This document shows positions 36,778 to 46,412 of a stretch of DNA of 64,000 nt, one piece after another. Both the position numbers and the translations under genes were made by a program. Position 1 is the first letter of the stretch. Each line of letters starts with the position of its first letter. Under the pieces are notes generated by a model. The model was not told the DNA's origin. It saw nothing but the letters and a program-made list of their open reading frames with translations, and searched no databases. The stretch comes from Nyssa sinensis (lineage: Eukaryota; Streptophyta; Magnoliopsida; Cornales; Nyssaceae): positions 31,758,383 to 31,822,382 of the forward strand of contig CM018038.1 of NCBI GenBank assembly GCA_008638375.1, written 5' to 3'.

Positions 36778-37777
36778 TTATGACTCGAAGTGGTAAGTCA
36801 TTAGACATCCTAACAATGGACAAATCAGAGGATGTGGAAAAAGATCAAGATAGTAGTAATGTCGAGCTGCCTAAGGAACTAGAGGTGACAAAGAGTCCTG
36901 TTAAGGTACCATTCCCACAAGCTTTAAAATCAAGCAAGCAAACTTTGGATCCTAACAATGAAATCCTAGAGAATCTCAAGGCAGGTAAAAATCAATCTTC
37001 CTCTTTTACATGTGATTAAACAAGTTCCTACTTATACAAAAGTTCTTAAAGATTTGTGTACAGTTAAGAGAAAGTACTATGTGAAAAAGACAGCATTTTT
37101 GACAGAGCAATTTAGTGCTCTAATTGAGTAGAGGATTCCTCCCAAGTAAAAGGATCCTGGTTGTCCAACCATTGCATGCAGCATTAGAAATCATGAGTTT
37201 GGACAAGCTTTGCTTGATTTAGGAGCTAGTGTAAATTTAATGCCTTATTCTATTTATTTGCAGATGGGGTTGGGAGAAATCAAACCAACTTCTGTGGTAT
37301 TGTAATTGACTGACCGTTTAGTCAGAGCACTACAGGGGTGTGGTAGAGGATGTTCTGATTCAAATTGATAAATTTTATTATCTTGTTGATTTCCTAATCC
37401 TTGACACTAGCTCTGTTGTTGATTCTACTTCAAAAATTCCTTTGATTTTAGGTAGGCCTTTCCTTGCCACTGCTAATGCTCTTATTAATTGTAGGAATGG
37501 GCTCATGAAGTTGTCTTTTGGAAACATGACTCTCGAGGTGAATATCTTCCATATTCCAAAACATCTAGAAGAGGAGGACGAGTGCCACCAGACGTACATG
37601 ATTGATTCACTCATGGATAGGGGAGCTCCTACCACTCATTATTTTGATCCCCTTGAGCATTTTCTTGTTCATTCTGAGACTGATTATATTACTGATTCAT
37701 CTGATGTGATTGATATTTGTGCTATTTTTTTACAGAACTCAGGATTATGGAACACGGGCATGGCAACTAAAGTTTGA
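36778..37777 (+). pseudogene. Athila protease region, copy A (broken)
   Basis: Aspartic protease that would mature the gag-pol polyprotein. The N-terminal linker (MTRSGKSLDILTMDKSED) matches copy C at 58999. The active-site segment LLDLGASVNLMPYSIYLQM lies at about 37209-37266, and the frame then continues in 37340-37777 with FLILDTSS, IPLILGRPFLATANALINC and LSFGNMTLEVNIF. Stops at 37129 (TAG), 37148 (TAA) and 37303 (TAA) and a one-base shift near 37010 and 37325 break it. Copy C at 58987-59808 shows the unbroken arrangement. Confidence 0.82.
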
Positions 37778-38085
37778 GGAGTTGCCTAAAAAAAGTGAAG
37801 AGTAGATTCCTTCAAGTGTGGAAGCACCCAAAGTTGAATTGAAGCCTTTGCCTAAGGGTTTAAAGCATGCCTTCCTTGGTCTAGGTGATACTTTTCCTGT
37901 TATTATCTCATTTGAATTGTCTAAGTCTCAAGGTGAGAAATTAATTCAGACCCTAAGTAAGCATAGGTCAGCCATAGGTTAGAGCATTACTGATATAAAA
38001 AGGTGTTAGTCCCTTGGTCTGTTCTCATAAAATCAATTTGGAGGAAAGAAATAAGCCCTCGTAGAGACCCCTAGTATAGGCTTAA

Positions 38086-38852
38086 TCCTACTATGAAAGA
38101 GGTGGTGAAAAATGAAATGTTGAAACTATTAGATGCAAGAATCATATATCGTATTGCTGATAGTAAATGGGTTAGTCCTACACAGGTTGTCCCTTAAAAG
38201 TTAGCTGTTACTGCAGTGAAAAAATGACCTAGGAAAGTTAGTCCCTACAAAACTTGTGACTGGATGGCGGATGTGCATTGATTATAGAAAATTGAATGCT
38301 GCCAACCGAAAAGACCATTTTCCTCTCCCTTTTATTGATCAAATTCTTGAGCGTGTGGCTAGTTATCCTTTTTATTGTTTCTTGGATGGTTATTCTGGTT
38401 ATTATCAAATTGAAATTGCCTTAGAAGACCAAGATAAAACCACTTTCACTTGTCCTTTTGGTACTTATGGTTTTTGTAGAATGTCATTTGGATTGTGTAA
38501 TGCACCTGCTACTTTTCAATGTTGCATGATAAGTATTTTTAGTGATATGGTTGAAAATTGCATGAAAGTTTTTATGAATGACGTGACTGTTTTTGGATCA
38601 TCGTTTGATGCATGCTTATTGAATTTAGAGAGAGTGTTAACTCGTTGTGAGGAGAAGGACTTGGTTTTGAATTGGGAAAAATGCCACTTTATGGTACCTT
38701 CAGGTACTGTCTTAGGGCATATTATTTCTTCTAGGGGGATAGAGGTTGATCAATCTAAGATTGAATTAATCTTTAAATTTCCTACACCTAGGACAGCAAA
38801 GGATGTGAGATCCTTTCTTGGTCATGCGGGCTTTTATAGGAGGTTCATATAA
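38086..38852 (+). pseudogene. Athila reverse transcriptase, copy A (catalytic change)
   Basis: RNA-dependent DNA polymerase domain. The first block (KNEMLKLLDARIIYRIADSKWVSP, given here as positions 38098-38175) is followed by a stop and shift. From 38256 a 198-residue frame shows WRMCIDYRKLN, CFLDGYSGYYQI (first catalytic Asp, residue 44), GTYGFCRMSFGLCNAPATFQ, and the polymerase box as VFMNDVTVFG. The family normally has FMDD, so the first Asp of the pair is Asn (residue 108). It continues through LGHIISSRGIEVD and DVRSFLGHAGFYRRFI, where a TAA follows at 38850. Confidence 0.88.
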
Positions 38853-39290
38853 AATTTTTCCACCATATCTAGACCACTATATGACCTCCTAGTTAAAGAT
38901 GCCCCATTTGAAGTGGATGCAAGATTGTCAAAAGGCCTTTAAAACGCTAATTGGCAAGCTTATCTCAGCACCCTATAATGCAAGCCACCTGATTGGACTT
39001 TGCCTTTTGAGATTATGTGTGATGCCTAGTGATTATGTTGTAGGTGCTGTTCTTGGACAGTGCAGGGAGGGGAAGCCCTTTGTCATTTACTATGCTAGTA
39101 AAACTTTAAATAGTACTCAAATGAATTACTCTATTACTAAAAAAGAGTTGCTAGCTGTAGTATTTGCTTTGGATAAGTTTTGTGCTTATTTAATTGGTTC
39201 TCCTATTCTTATTTTCACAGATCATGCAGCCCTTAAGTACCTTCTCACAAAGAAGGATGCTAAGGCGTGACTAATACGGTAGATTTTACT
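38853..39290 (+). pseudogene. Athila RNase H, copy A (frameshifted)
   Basis: RNase H removes the RNA template. The frame 38899-39270 has the typical blocks QKAFKTLIGKLISAP, VGAVLGQ, KPFVIYYASKTLN, NYSITKKELLAVVFALDKF and IFTDHAALKYLLTKKDAK. Near 39025-39035 an extra C splits the first catalytic segment, so CDA is in one frame and SDY in the next. The catalytic Glu (KKELLA) and the later Asp (FTDH) remain. The frame ends early at a TGA (39268). Confidence 0.82.
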
Positions 39291-39329
39291 TTTGTAGGAG
39301 TTTGACCTCACCATTAAAGACAAGAAAGA

Positions 39330-40671
39330 GTGGAGAACGTAGTGGCTGACCATCTCTCGAGGCTCACATTTGAGGACACCTCTAACCACCTGCTAATCAG
39401 AGATGATTTTTTCGATGAGCATTTACTTTCTATTACTTCTCTACCATGGTTTGCTCATATTGTGAATTATTTGGTTGCAGGTGAGATACCAGTGGATTGG
39501 AGCGCTCAGGATAAGAGGAAGCTCATGACTGAGGTACGTAATTTCTATTGGGATGACCCTTTTCTTTTCAAATACTACCCTGACCAAATTTTAAAGCGTT
39601 GCATCCATGATGAAGAGATTGCTAGTGTCTTAGAATTTTGTCACTCCCAAGCTTGTGGGGGCCACTTTTTCAATGAAGAAAACCACTGTAAAAATTCTTT
39701 AGTGTGGATTTTATTGGCCTACCTTATTTAAGGATGCCAACATCTATTGTCGCTTATGTGAAAGGTGTCAAAATTTAAGAGTTATGTCCCATCGTAATAT
39801 GATACGCTTAAACCCAATTTTAGTGATTGAAATTTTTGATTGTTGGGGCATTGATTTCATGGGACCATTTTCTCCTTCTTTTGGATATCATATATTATTG
39901 TGGCAGTAAATTATGTATCAAAATGGGTAAAGGCAGCAACTTGCAGGAGTAATAATAATAACACGGTGATTAAATTTCTCAAAAAGAATGTGTTGTCTCG
40001 GTTTGGTACACCACATGCTATAATTAGTGACCGAGGCACATATTTTTGCAACCGTTCTTTTGAGGCTTTGATGAAAAAATATGGGGTGTCGTACATAAAA
40101 TCTCTACTGCCTATCACCCGTAGACAAGTGGACAAGTAGAACTTGCAAACAGGGAAATTAAGCAAATTTTAGAAAAAACGGTCAACCCTAATCGCAAAGT
40201 TTGGTCTTTGAGACTAGTTGATGCCCTTTGGGCCTATCGTACAGCTTTCAAAACTCCCTTAGGCATGTCACCTTATAGGCTTGTTTTTGGAAAGCCTTGC
40301 CACTTACTTGTGTAACTCGAGCATCGCGCCTATTGGGCCATCAAGCATTTCAATTTTGACATGGAGAAGCAGGTAAGCTAAGAAAATTTCAATTGACCGA
40401 GTTAGAGGAATTTCGAAATGATGCTTATGAGAACTCTAGAATCTATAAGGATAAAATGAAAGCGTTTCATGATAAAAATATTTTGAGAAAAACGTTTAAG
40501 CCTAATGATCGAGTGTTCTTATATGATTCTAGACTTCATAAGCACCCAGGAAAACTCGAGTCTAGGTGGACAGGCCCCTTTATAGTGAAGAATATTTTTG
40601 AAATTGGGGTAGTAGAAATAGAGGATCTTAAGGATGGTCGAGTTTTTAAAGTAAATGGTCAGGCACCTTAA
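39330..40671 (+). pseudogene. Athila integrase, copy A (broken)
   Basis: Integrase would insert the cDNA. Frame 39330-39731 contains the zinc-binding approach ENVVADHLSRL, then HDEEIASVLEFCHSQACGGHF. The remaining Cys pair (CRLCERCQ) is at about 39752-39775 in another frame. Core motifs are GIDFMGPF (39846), IISDRG (40019) and SGQVELANR (40127), so the three acidic residues are still readable, but a TAG at 40121 and frame changes separate them. The C-terminal part (40393-40671) shows MKAFHDKNILRKTFKPND, SRLHKHPGKLESRWTGPF and VVEIEDLKDGRVFKVNGQ, the usual GPF/Y-like module. Confidence 0.85.
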
Positions 40672-42398
40672 AATCTTAATTGATAGGCAAGTTCCAAAAG
40701 TGGAAGACATTCCATTTATGGACCCGGTCTATCAACCTTGATCGCACCATGCAGGTATGTTTTCTTTCTTTATTTTGTTTGTTTTGCTTTTGTTTTTGTT
40801 CTCTTTTATTTTCGTTCTTTTTCTTTTTGTTTGCTTGCTGTTTTCTTTATTTTTATTGGCAGGTTAATTTCATTTTGTTAGTTCAGGTTGCCATCTTGGG
40901 TGCTTGGCGTGCTGCCCACATCACCCATCAGGTGTATTCTACCCTTTTCAGTAACCTCCATTCAATTTTATTATTAAACATTGAGGACAATGTTTCATTT
41001 AAGTTAGGGGGTGGTGGTGCAAATTCAACATTTAAAATGCATGTTGAAACTCTATGGCATATTTTCATGTGTCAAAACTTTTTTAAAAACAAATTTGCAT
41101 CACATGTGCATCTTTTTCACTATGAGTACTCATTCTCATTCATAGTCATCTTCATGAATTCACCGCATCCACCATAATCATTCTACTAAGGCATTCACAG
41201 AACTTTTAATGCACTTATCCAAACTTTATAGTAAGATAGGTGGTTTGACACATGTAGCTAGAGAACTCTTTTACTTAAGTATTCATATGAGTTTTGGAGA
41301 GAATTAAGAGCCCACAACTGTAGAAAATTGTGATAAGCGTTCATTGATTTATTGAATTAGGCACTTCTTTTGAGAATATCATTACATGGTTGGTAGTATG
41401 ACCGGCAGGTATACTTGGGATATGACGAAGGTCAACTTAAGATTAACGTTTGAGCCTTTCAAGCTAGCCCTTCTCATCATAGACCCTTAGTAGCTAACTT
41501 TGGGCCAACAAACACATATAGTTTTTTTTTTCATGTGCCCACATCATCCATACCACTTTACATTAGAGTATAGCCTATATCCTAATTTTTCCTACCCTTT
41601 TTGCTTCCAAGTGTGTACTAGGTGTAAAATTTGCATTTCTTTTCTTTTGTGTTGAATTGAAAGAAAGAAGAAAAAGGAAAAGGAAAGAGTACAAGTGCAA
41701 AGTGTTCAATTGAGTGAGCATCAAAGTCAACAGAAAAAAAAAAAAAAAAAAAACAAAAGAGAAAGAGAGAAGAGAAAGAAGAAGGAGAAGTATTGTTATT
41801 TAGTGACTTGAAAAGTTGAAGAGTACACCAAGTGAGAAGTTTTAATAAAATTCTCTTAGTATGTACTTGGAAGTTTTTGAATCCTTTTATCCTTTTCTTC
41901 ATATAGCCCCTAACCCGAGCCATGTTACAACCTTTTTTATGTTGATCGTTCTGATCCTAAATAAGCCTATGAAAAGAGTGGTGGAAGTCTCATTTGTTAG
42001 TGCTCCTATCATAAGATCAATGTTTGCTTGTTGCTTGTACATAATTTCCTAATTCTCCATTGAGCGTGTACACCCCTTTGTCAACTCCATAGAAAGAACC
42101 CCTATATGAAACACTTTTATACTTGTGAGATATGGAGTTGAACCTTTTGCTTGAGTTATTCTTGATGTTGCATGTGTCATGGTTTGTGGTTAGATGGATA
42201 TGGTTTGGAGGCACACACACACTCTGCGAATTGCTAAAAGTGGATTGATTGTTATAGGGTTATTGAATTCTTGAAATTGCTTTGATATGCGAATCTGAAA
42301 AGTGTGATTATATGCCTTCTGTGTGTGATCTTCTTTGGTCTCTTTTGCCATTTTTGCATGAAAATTGCTAGAGACTAGCAATGAGCAAGTTGGGGGGC
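40672..42398 (+). other. 3' non-coding region of Athila copy A, with polypurine tract
   Basis: No env-like or other long frame was recognised. It contains a block 'gaggacaatgtttcattt' with 'ttagggggtggtgg' near 40981-41018, a poly-A run at 41733-41752, and the polypurine tract 'gcaagttggggggct' (about 42386-42398) just before the 3' LTR. The whole stretch is collinear with 60430-62150 of copy C. Confidence 0.75.
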
Positions 42399-43791
42399 TG
42401 TGATGAGTGCGCAAAAGTGCATTCTAAATATCCTATTATTAGATTAAAATGCTAAAATGTGAACTAGAAATATTGGGATATAATTTATATTATTAAATTT
42501 AACTTCTATTTACAGTGAGATATGTTTGAGCATTATTTTTTGACATATTTAGTTTTATGACATATTTTCTGTTTAAGTGAGCTGATGAATATATTTACTG
42601 AATTAGGGAAGCATTGAAGGAAAAAGAAAAAAAAAAAAAAAAAAGTCAACAAAGGTGGGTCCGAGCGCAAGGCAGAATAGGAAAGAAAAAAAAAAAGGAA
42701 AAAAAAAAAAGAAGGCTTGGGTGTGCAGGTTGAAGAGCAAGGCGCAAGGAAAAAGAGAGAAAGAAAAGAGAGAGAGAGAGAGAGAGAGAGAGGGAACCTA
42801 AGGACCAGGCACTGGAAAGGCTAGGGCATTGAAGGGTGCAAGCTTAAAAAAAAGATAAAAGAAAAGAAGAGTGGGGTCCAGGTGGCTGAATCAAGAGCAA
42901 GCCGTGCGGCGCGCTAAATAGAAGGAGGCGTTGTTTTTAAAAGTGAAAAAGAGAAGCGTGAGGGCAGTTTTTTAGGGGAGGAAGTGCGGCGCTAAAGACA
43001 GGAAGAAAGAAGAGAAAAAATCCTTGTGCAACCAGCATGTTTCAGGTTTATTTTTCATTGAGATTTATGTTGTCCATCATGTGTATGGGTAACTAAATTC
43101 TCAAGTAGGGCTAGGGATGAACTTGTACACTAAATGGTATTTCTAATTTATTTTTGATTCATGTACTGGATTTTCATTTATTAAAATTCTTTGTTTTATC
43201 ATTCACAATTTATTGTTGGTCTTTTCTTCTCAGAATAATCATACGAGTTTATTCCGTTTATAGATTCAGTCATGTTTTTTCTATTGAATGGATTAGTTCT
43301 TTGATTATGTTTGGATCAATTGATTATCTATAGTGATTTAACTCTTTGCTGCAATATTGCTCTCTGAGTATATTGTCGTCGTTAGGTTCTCTCAATGTGG
43401 ATAATAATTTGTGTGATTTAAAAGTGATGAATGATTTTTCAAAAGGTTACATTTGGTTTAATTTTGGTTTATAATTCTATATCTTCCAATTGGGATTTTT
43501 GGAATTAAATTCTCAATTGAGTTATCAGTGAATCAAGAATAATTAAAATACCAGGATATGTGCAAGGGAATTTCTGACGCTCTACTGTTCGTTAATTTGA
43601 GTACTTTTTTTCGTTAATCACTTTGCTTAATTTTAATTTTCATTTAAAATCACTTTTTATTTTCTCAGTTAATCATTTAATATTTTCTTTACTTTCGTTA
43701 TTCTGTCTGTTATTCTTTTAATTTGTCTCCCTATAGAATCAACACCCCACAGCTGCACTACAACTACCGCGTTATTCTTTGGGCGTAATCA
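42399..43791 (+). repeat. 3' LTR of Athila copy A
   Basis: Starts TGTGATGAGTGCGC (the first base may be 42399 or 42401) and ends GGGCGTAATCA, followed by TSD AGTCA. The U3 part is purine-rich (42600-43020, with GA and poly-A runs), and the R-U5-like part contains ATGTGTATGGGTAACTAA as in copy C. Confidence 0.88.
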
Positions 43792-44000
43792 AGTCATGAC
43801 CCTTGGCATTAAATCGCATTCTCAAAGTTGGTCATCTCTAATTTAAGATTAAATGTTTTCATGATTGATGCCTTTGTTTTTGTATTTACGGGTCACTAGT
43901 CATAATTATCGTTGCCTAAGGTTATTAAGCAAATTAATCTTATGATAATCGCCATTATCATTAATTGCCTTGCTTAATTGGGTCGGGGTGTTACATCCTA

Positions 44001-45966
44001 TATTGAGGAGGACATAGGTGAAGTAGACTATCCTTGGATTTGAGTTCCAATAAGATTTCTTTGAGGAATTTCTCCTTTTGTCTTAAGAAATCTATAAGTG
44101 ATCTTGTTAGTACAGTCTTAACTTATTGACATATTGATATAGGCATACTGTAGTTTTTATCATTGCAATTGAATTAGTATGGAAAGAGATATTTTTGTTA
44201 AATTTCCTATTTGAGTGAAGTTAAGATTCTGAAGTGCACTGGGATGTCTGCTCGATTGTTTTTGCAGCTCTTATTGGTGGTCAAACTATTAGAGCAGCTT
44301 AGTGTTTTGCTCCTCTCAAATTATTAGAGCAGCATAATGCTTTACTCATATGGATGGTCAAATTATTATAGCAACTTAGCATTTTGCTCATACGAATTTT
44401 TAAATAATTAGAGCAGCTTAATGCTTTGCTCGTATAGATGCTCAAACTATAAGAGCGACTTAGTATTTACACATTGAACTTTAGTTAATTGGTTTCTTTG
44501 ATATCTAAATGATGTCAAAAATACATGGTTGGTCATCGCAATTACAGTAGTAATTTGGTTATGGAGATCCCAGTTGCGCCGTATAGACAGGATGATATGT
44601 TCATCAACTATGATTGTATGACAACTCTAGCACATATAAGTATTGTGTTCATCGTAACTTTATTCCATATTGTTAATAAGCTTTACAAGATTAAGGGATA
44701 GCAGTGCAGGCGATGCCTTTCCCTTTTGTGGTGTCTTTTGGACTTTATGGTCCATAAGGACAAAATCATGCAGACTCGCCACTAGGCTGGAAGCTTAGGC
44801 TCTTTAGTGGGCTGGTAGACCAATAGCGATGATGGGAGAACCGAACATATTGACATTATTTTTCACTACACATGTTTGAGGTAGAGTTGCGTGAAGGGAG
44901 GTGGTCCTAAGCTCATGCTTAGTGATGTTTTACATCCCGCATTTAATTGTTGGGTTTATTTTGAATTTGATGTATTGGACACCGTGTGACATTATTTCAT
45001 CATTATATGATTATGTGTTTATATTGAGATGAGTGTTTGATTTTGCGAGCATACATGAAAAATGTCAACAAGTTTCGATTGGCTCTCTCACAAGAGCAAT
45101 CGCTTTGGTGCTTAGATAATGAGCAAGATGAGACATTAAATTCTTGGTTGGAAGGATAATTCATCTTTATCATATATTTTTTGCCTTGACAATGAGGGTC
45201 AAGATGAGATTTTTTTAAAGAATCGAGCATGAAGGTTGACCACACACCTTATGTAACCTGAAGAAAGCCGAATATAAACTTTCAGACAGGTGCTAGAAGA
45301 GCGACTAGGTTAGAATGTTCGGGTTAGGCACTAAGATAGTGATGAAGGGCACTGAGATAGCGACTAGACTAAGATTCATATGATGTTTATTCTTATTTTT
45401 ATGAGATTGAGATTGACATGCCTAATTGAGTGGGAGCTTCGTCGTAGTATACATTACATACTATATGTGCTATTGATATGACCTTTAATAAAGAGAGTGA
45501 CTGAATGTATCCCTGCTTCGTCACTGTGTGAGCTCTGAGAACCACTTTGAGTCCCATTGTACCTTTTGTGACCTATAACTACGTTATAAAGAGAAAGCCT
45601 GATGTTGCTACTTTAGCATGTTGCTAAAGGACCATGATTGATGCGATCCGACGGGGCGTGTCTAGAAAAGTAGTTGAATTCAATTGGTTTATTGATGTGA
45701 TCATGAGTACAATACAGATTGGGGGATTCAAAGCATCGCACTGAGATTAGTTCTAGTGTAAGGGATGCTGAATTTGGTGTAACGGAATAGTTTGGGGCAT
45801 AGACGATGTCATTTGTTTGTTTGTAGTGAGGTACTATGTTGGTGTGATGGTAGCTTGATATAGTACTCCTACCTCGATTTTTCTCGTTCGGTCACACAAT
45901 CCATTTCATGTGTATGGAAAGTGATGTAGAGAACTGAATACTCACCTTTTATGGATGAGTGGGAGA
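44001..45966 (+). pseudogene. Copia interior part 3: decayed 3' end
   Basis: Joins to 26080 after removal of the LTR at 26081-43995. No RNase H or other pol motif could be read with confidence. Stops are frequent in all frames. It contains a five-unit tandem repeat (44281-44470) and ends with the purine tract GAGTGGGAGA immediately before the 3' LTR, the usual plus-strand priming site. Confidence 0.6.
44281..44470 (+). repeat. Five imperfect ~35-43 bp tandem repeats
   Basis: Units start near 44281, 44316, 44358, 44401 and 44442, each with TCAAA.TATTAGAGCAGCTTA, TG.TTTGCTC and a short variable tail. They lie in the 3' interior of the copia element. Confidence 0.88.
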
Positions 45967-46407
45967 TGTTGGATATTGGGACGGGTTTGACCCAAACCCA
46001 TAGCCATTTAGGCATCCACAAGATTTGAATGAGAGTTATGAGAAGATTAAAGTTCTTATCATTATCTTGTTGGTTTCGAATTTCAACCAACGCAAATATA
46101 TACCTCTTTTTTTGTTACGTGATGGGTGTGGGAGGATATTTTAATTATCCGCCAACTCACTTGGTTCCTTTTTTCTAGTTCCTTCTAAGATTCTTCTGAG
46201 GTTACTATCGTGAGACTTCTAGAATTGGATTGTGAAAATACATAGATGACTCGATTTTGTAGCCATCCTAATAAAGAAAAAGGTTTTTACATCGACATAC
46301 GTGAAAGAGAAGCTCATAATACAAGTTGGTTCATTCCGCTTCCGCAAACCCGTGCTGCAAGAGATAACCGGATTCACACCCCATTGTTATTTCATATTTT
46401 TCCTTCA
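45967..46407 (+). repeat. Copia 3' LTR
   Basis: Starts TGTTGGATATTGGGAC and ends TTTTTCCTTCA, followed by TSD CTTTT (46408-46412). It is uninterrupted and gives the intact layout against which the split 5' LTR was read. Confidence 0.92.
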
Positions 46408-46412
46408 CTTTT

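Larger units (their letters stand above)
33816..43791 (+). mobile_element. Athila-like Ty3/Gypsy retrotransposon, copy A, TSD AGTCA
   Basis: LTRs of about 1.35-1.39 kb (33816-35162 and 42399-43791), TSD AGTCA (33811-33815, 43792-43796), PBS TGGCGCCATTGCCAGGGA of the Athila type, and gag-protease-RT-RNase H-integrase in Ty3/Gypsy order. A purine tract AAGTTGGGGGG precedes the 3' LTR. Gag blocks (LKDRAKSWLYSL, HKTNALKRQISAF) and the protease motif DLGAS place it in Athila. No env-like third ORF was found in the 1.7 kb after integrase. Many stops and frameshifts make it non-functional. Confidence 0.88.
26081..43995 (+). mobile_element. Second copy of the 3.7 kb solo LTR family, split twice, TSD TCCTA
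   Basis: Starts TGTCGCGACCCGAAACTC and ends TCGGGGTGTTACA. The TSD TCCTA is perfect (26076-26080, 43996-44000). Its three parts are 26081-26583, 30171-33815 and 43797-43995, which follow 15246-18956 in order, for example 'gagtgagctaact' (26503), 'accgacccgtaggtcc' (30591), 'gggtgtgcttcttgaatt' (33515) and 'ttgcttaattgggt' (43970). It is inserted in the copia interior and itself hosts a solo LTR and an Athila-like element. It is non-coding. Confidence 0.85.
14946..46407 (+). mobile_element. Ty1/Copia retrotransposon, split by five nested insertions
   Basis: LTRs start with TGTTGGATATTGGGAC (14946 and 45967) and end TTTTTCCTTCA (19125 and 46407). The 5-bp TSD CTTTT is perfect (14941-14945 and 46408-46412). 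A PBS TTGGTATCAGAGCC follows the 5' LTR directly, and 'gagtgggaga' precedes the 3' LTR as a polypurine tract. Interior parts are 19126-22403, 24912-26080 and 44001-45966, giving about 7.3 kb in all once the insertions are removed. A decayed zinc-knuckle-like segment and a copia-type RT motif (DYVERFFLAVRIVSI at 25618) support the class. It is the oldest insertion of the nest. Confidence 0.88.

Noticed and set aside
40680..42398. Env-like third ORF in the Athila 3' region
   Set aside because: Some Athila elements have one, but the open frames here (for example 40680-41177 and 41618-41923 on the minus strand) are low-complexity Phe-rich or poly-A-derived and show no signal peptide or conserved motif.
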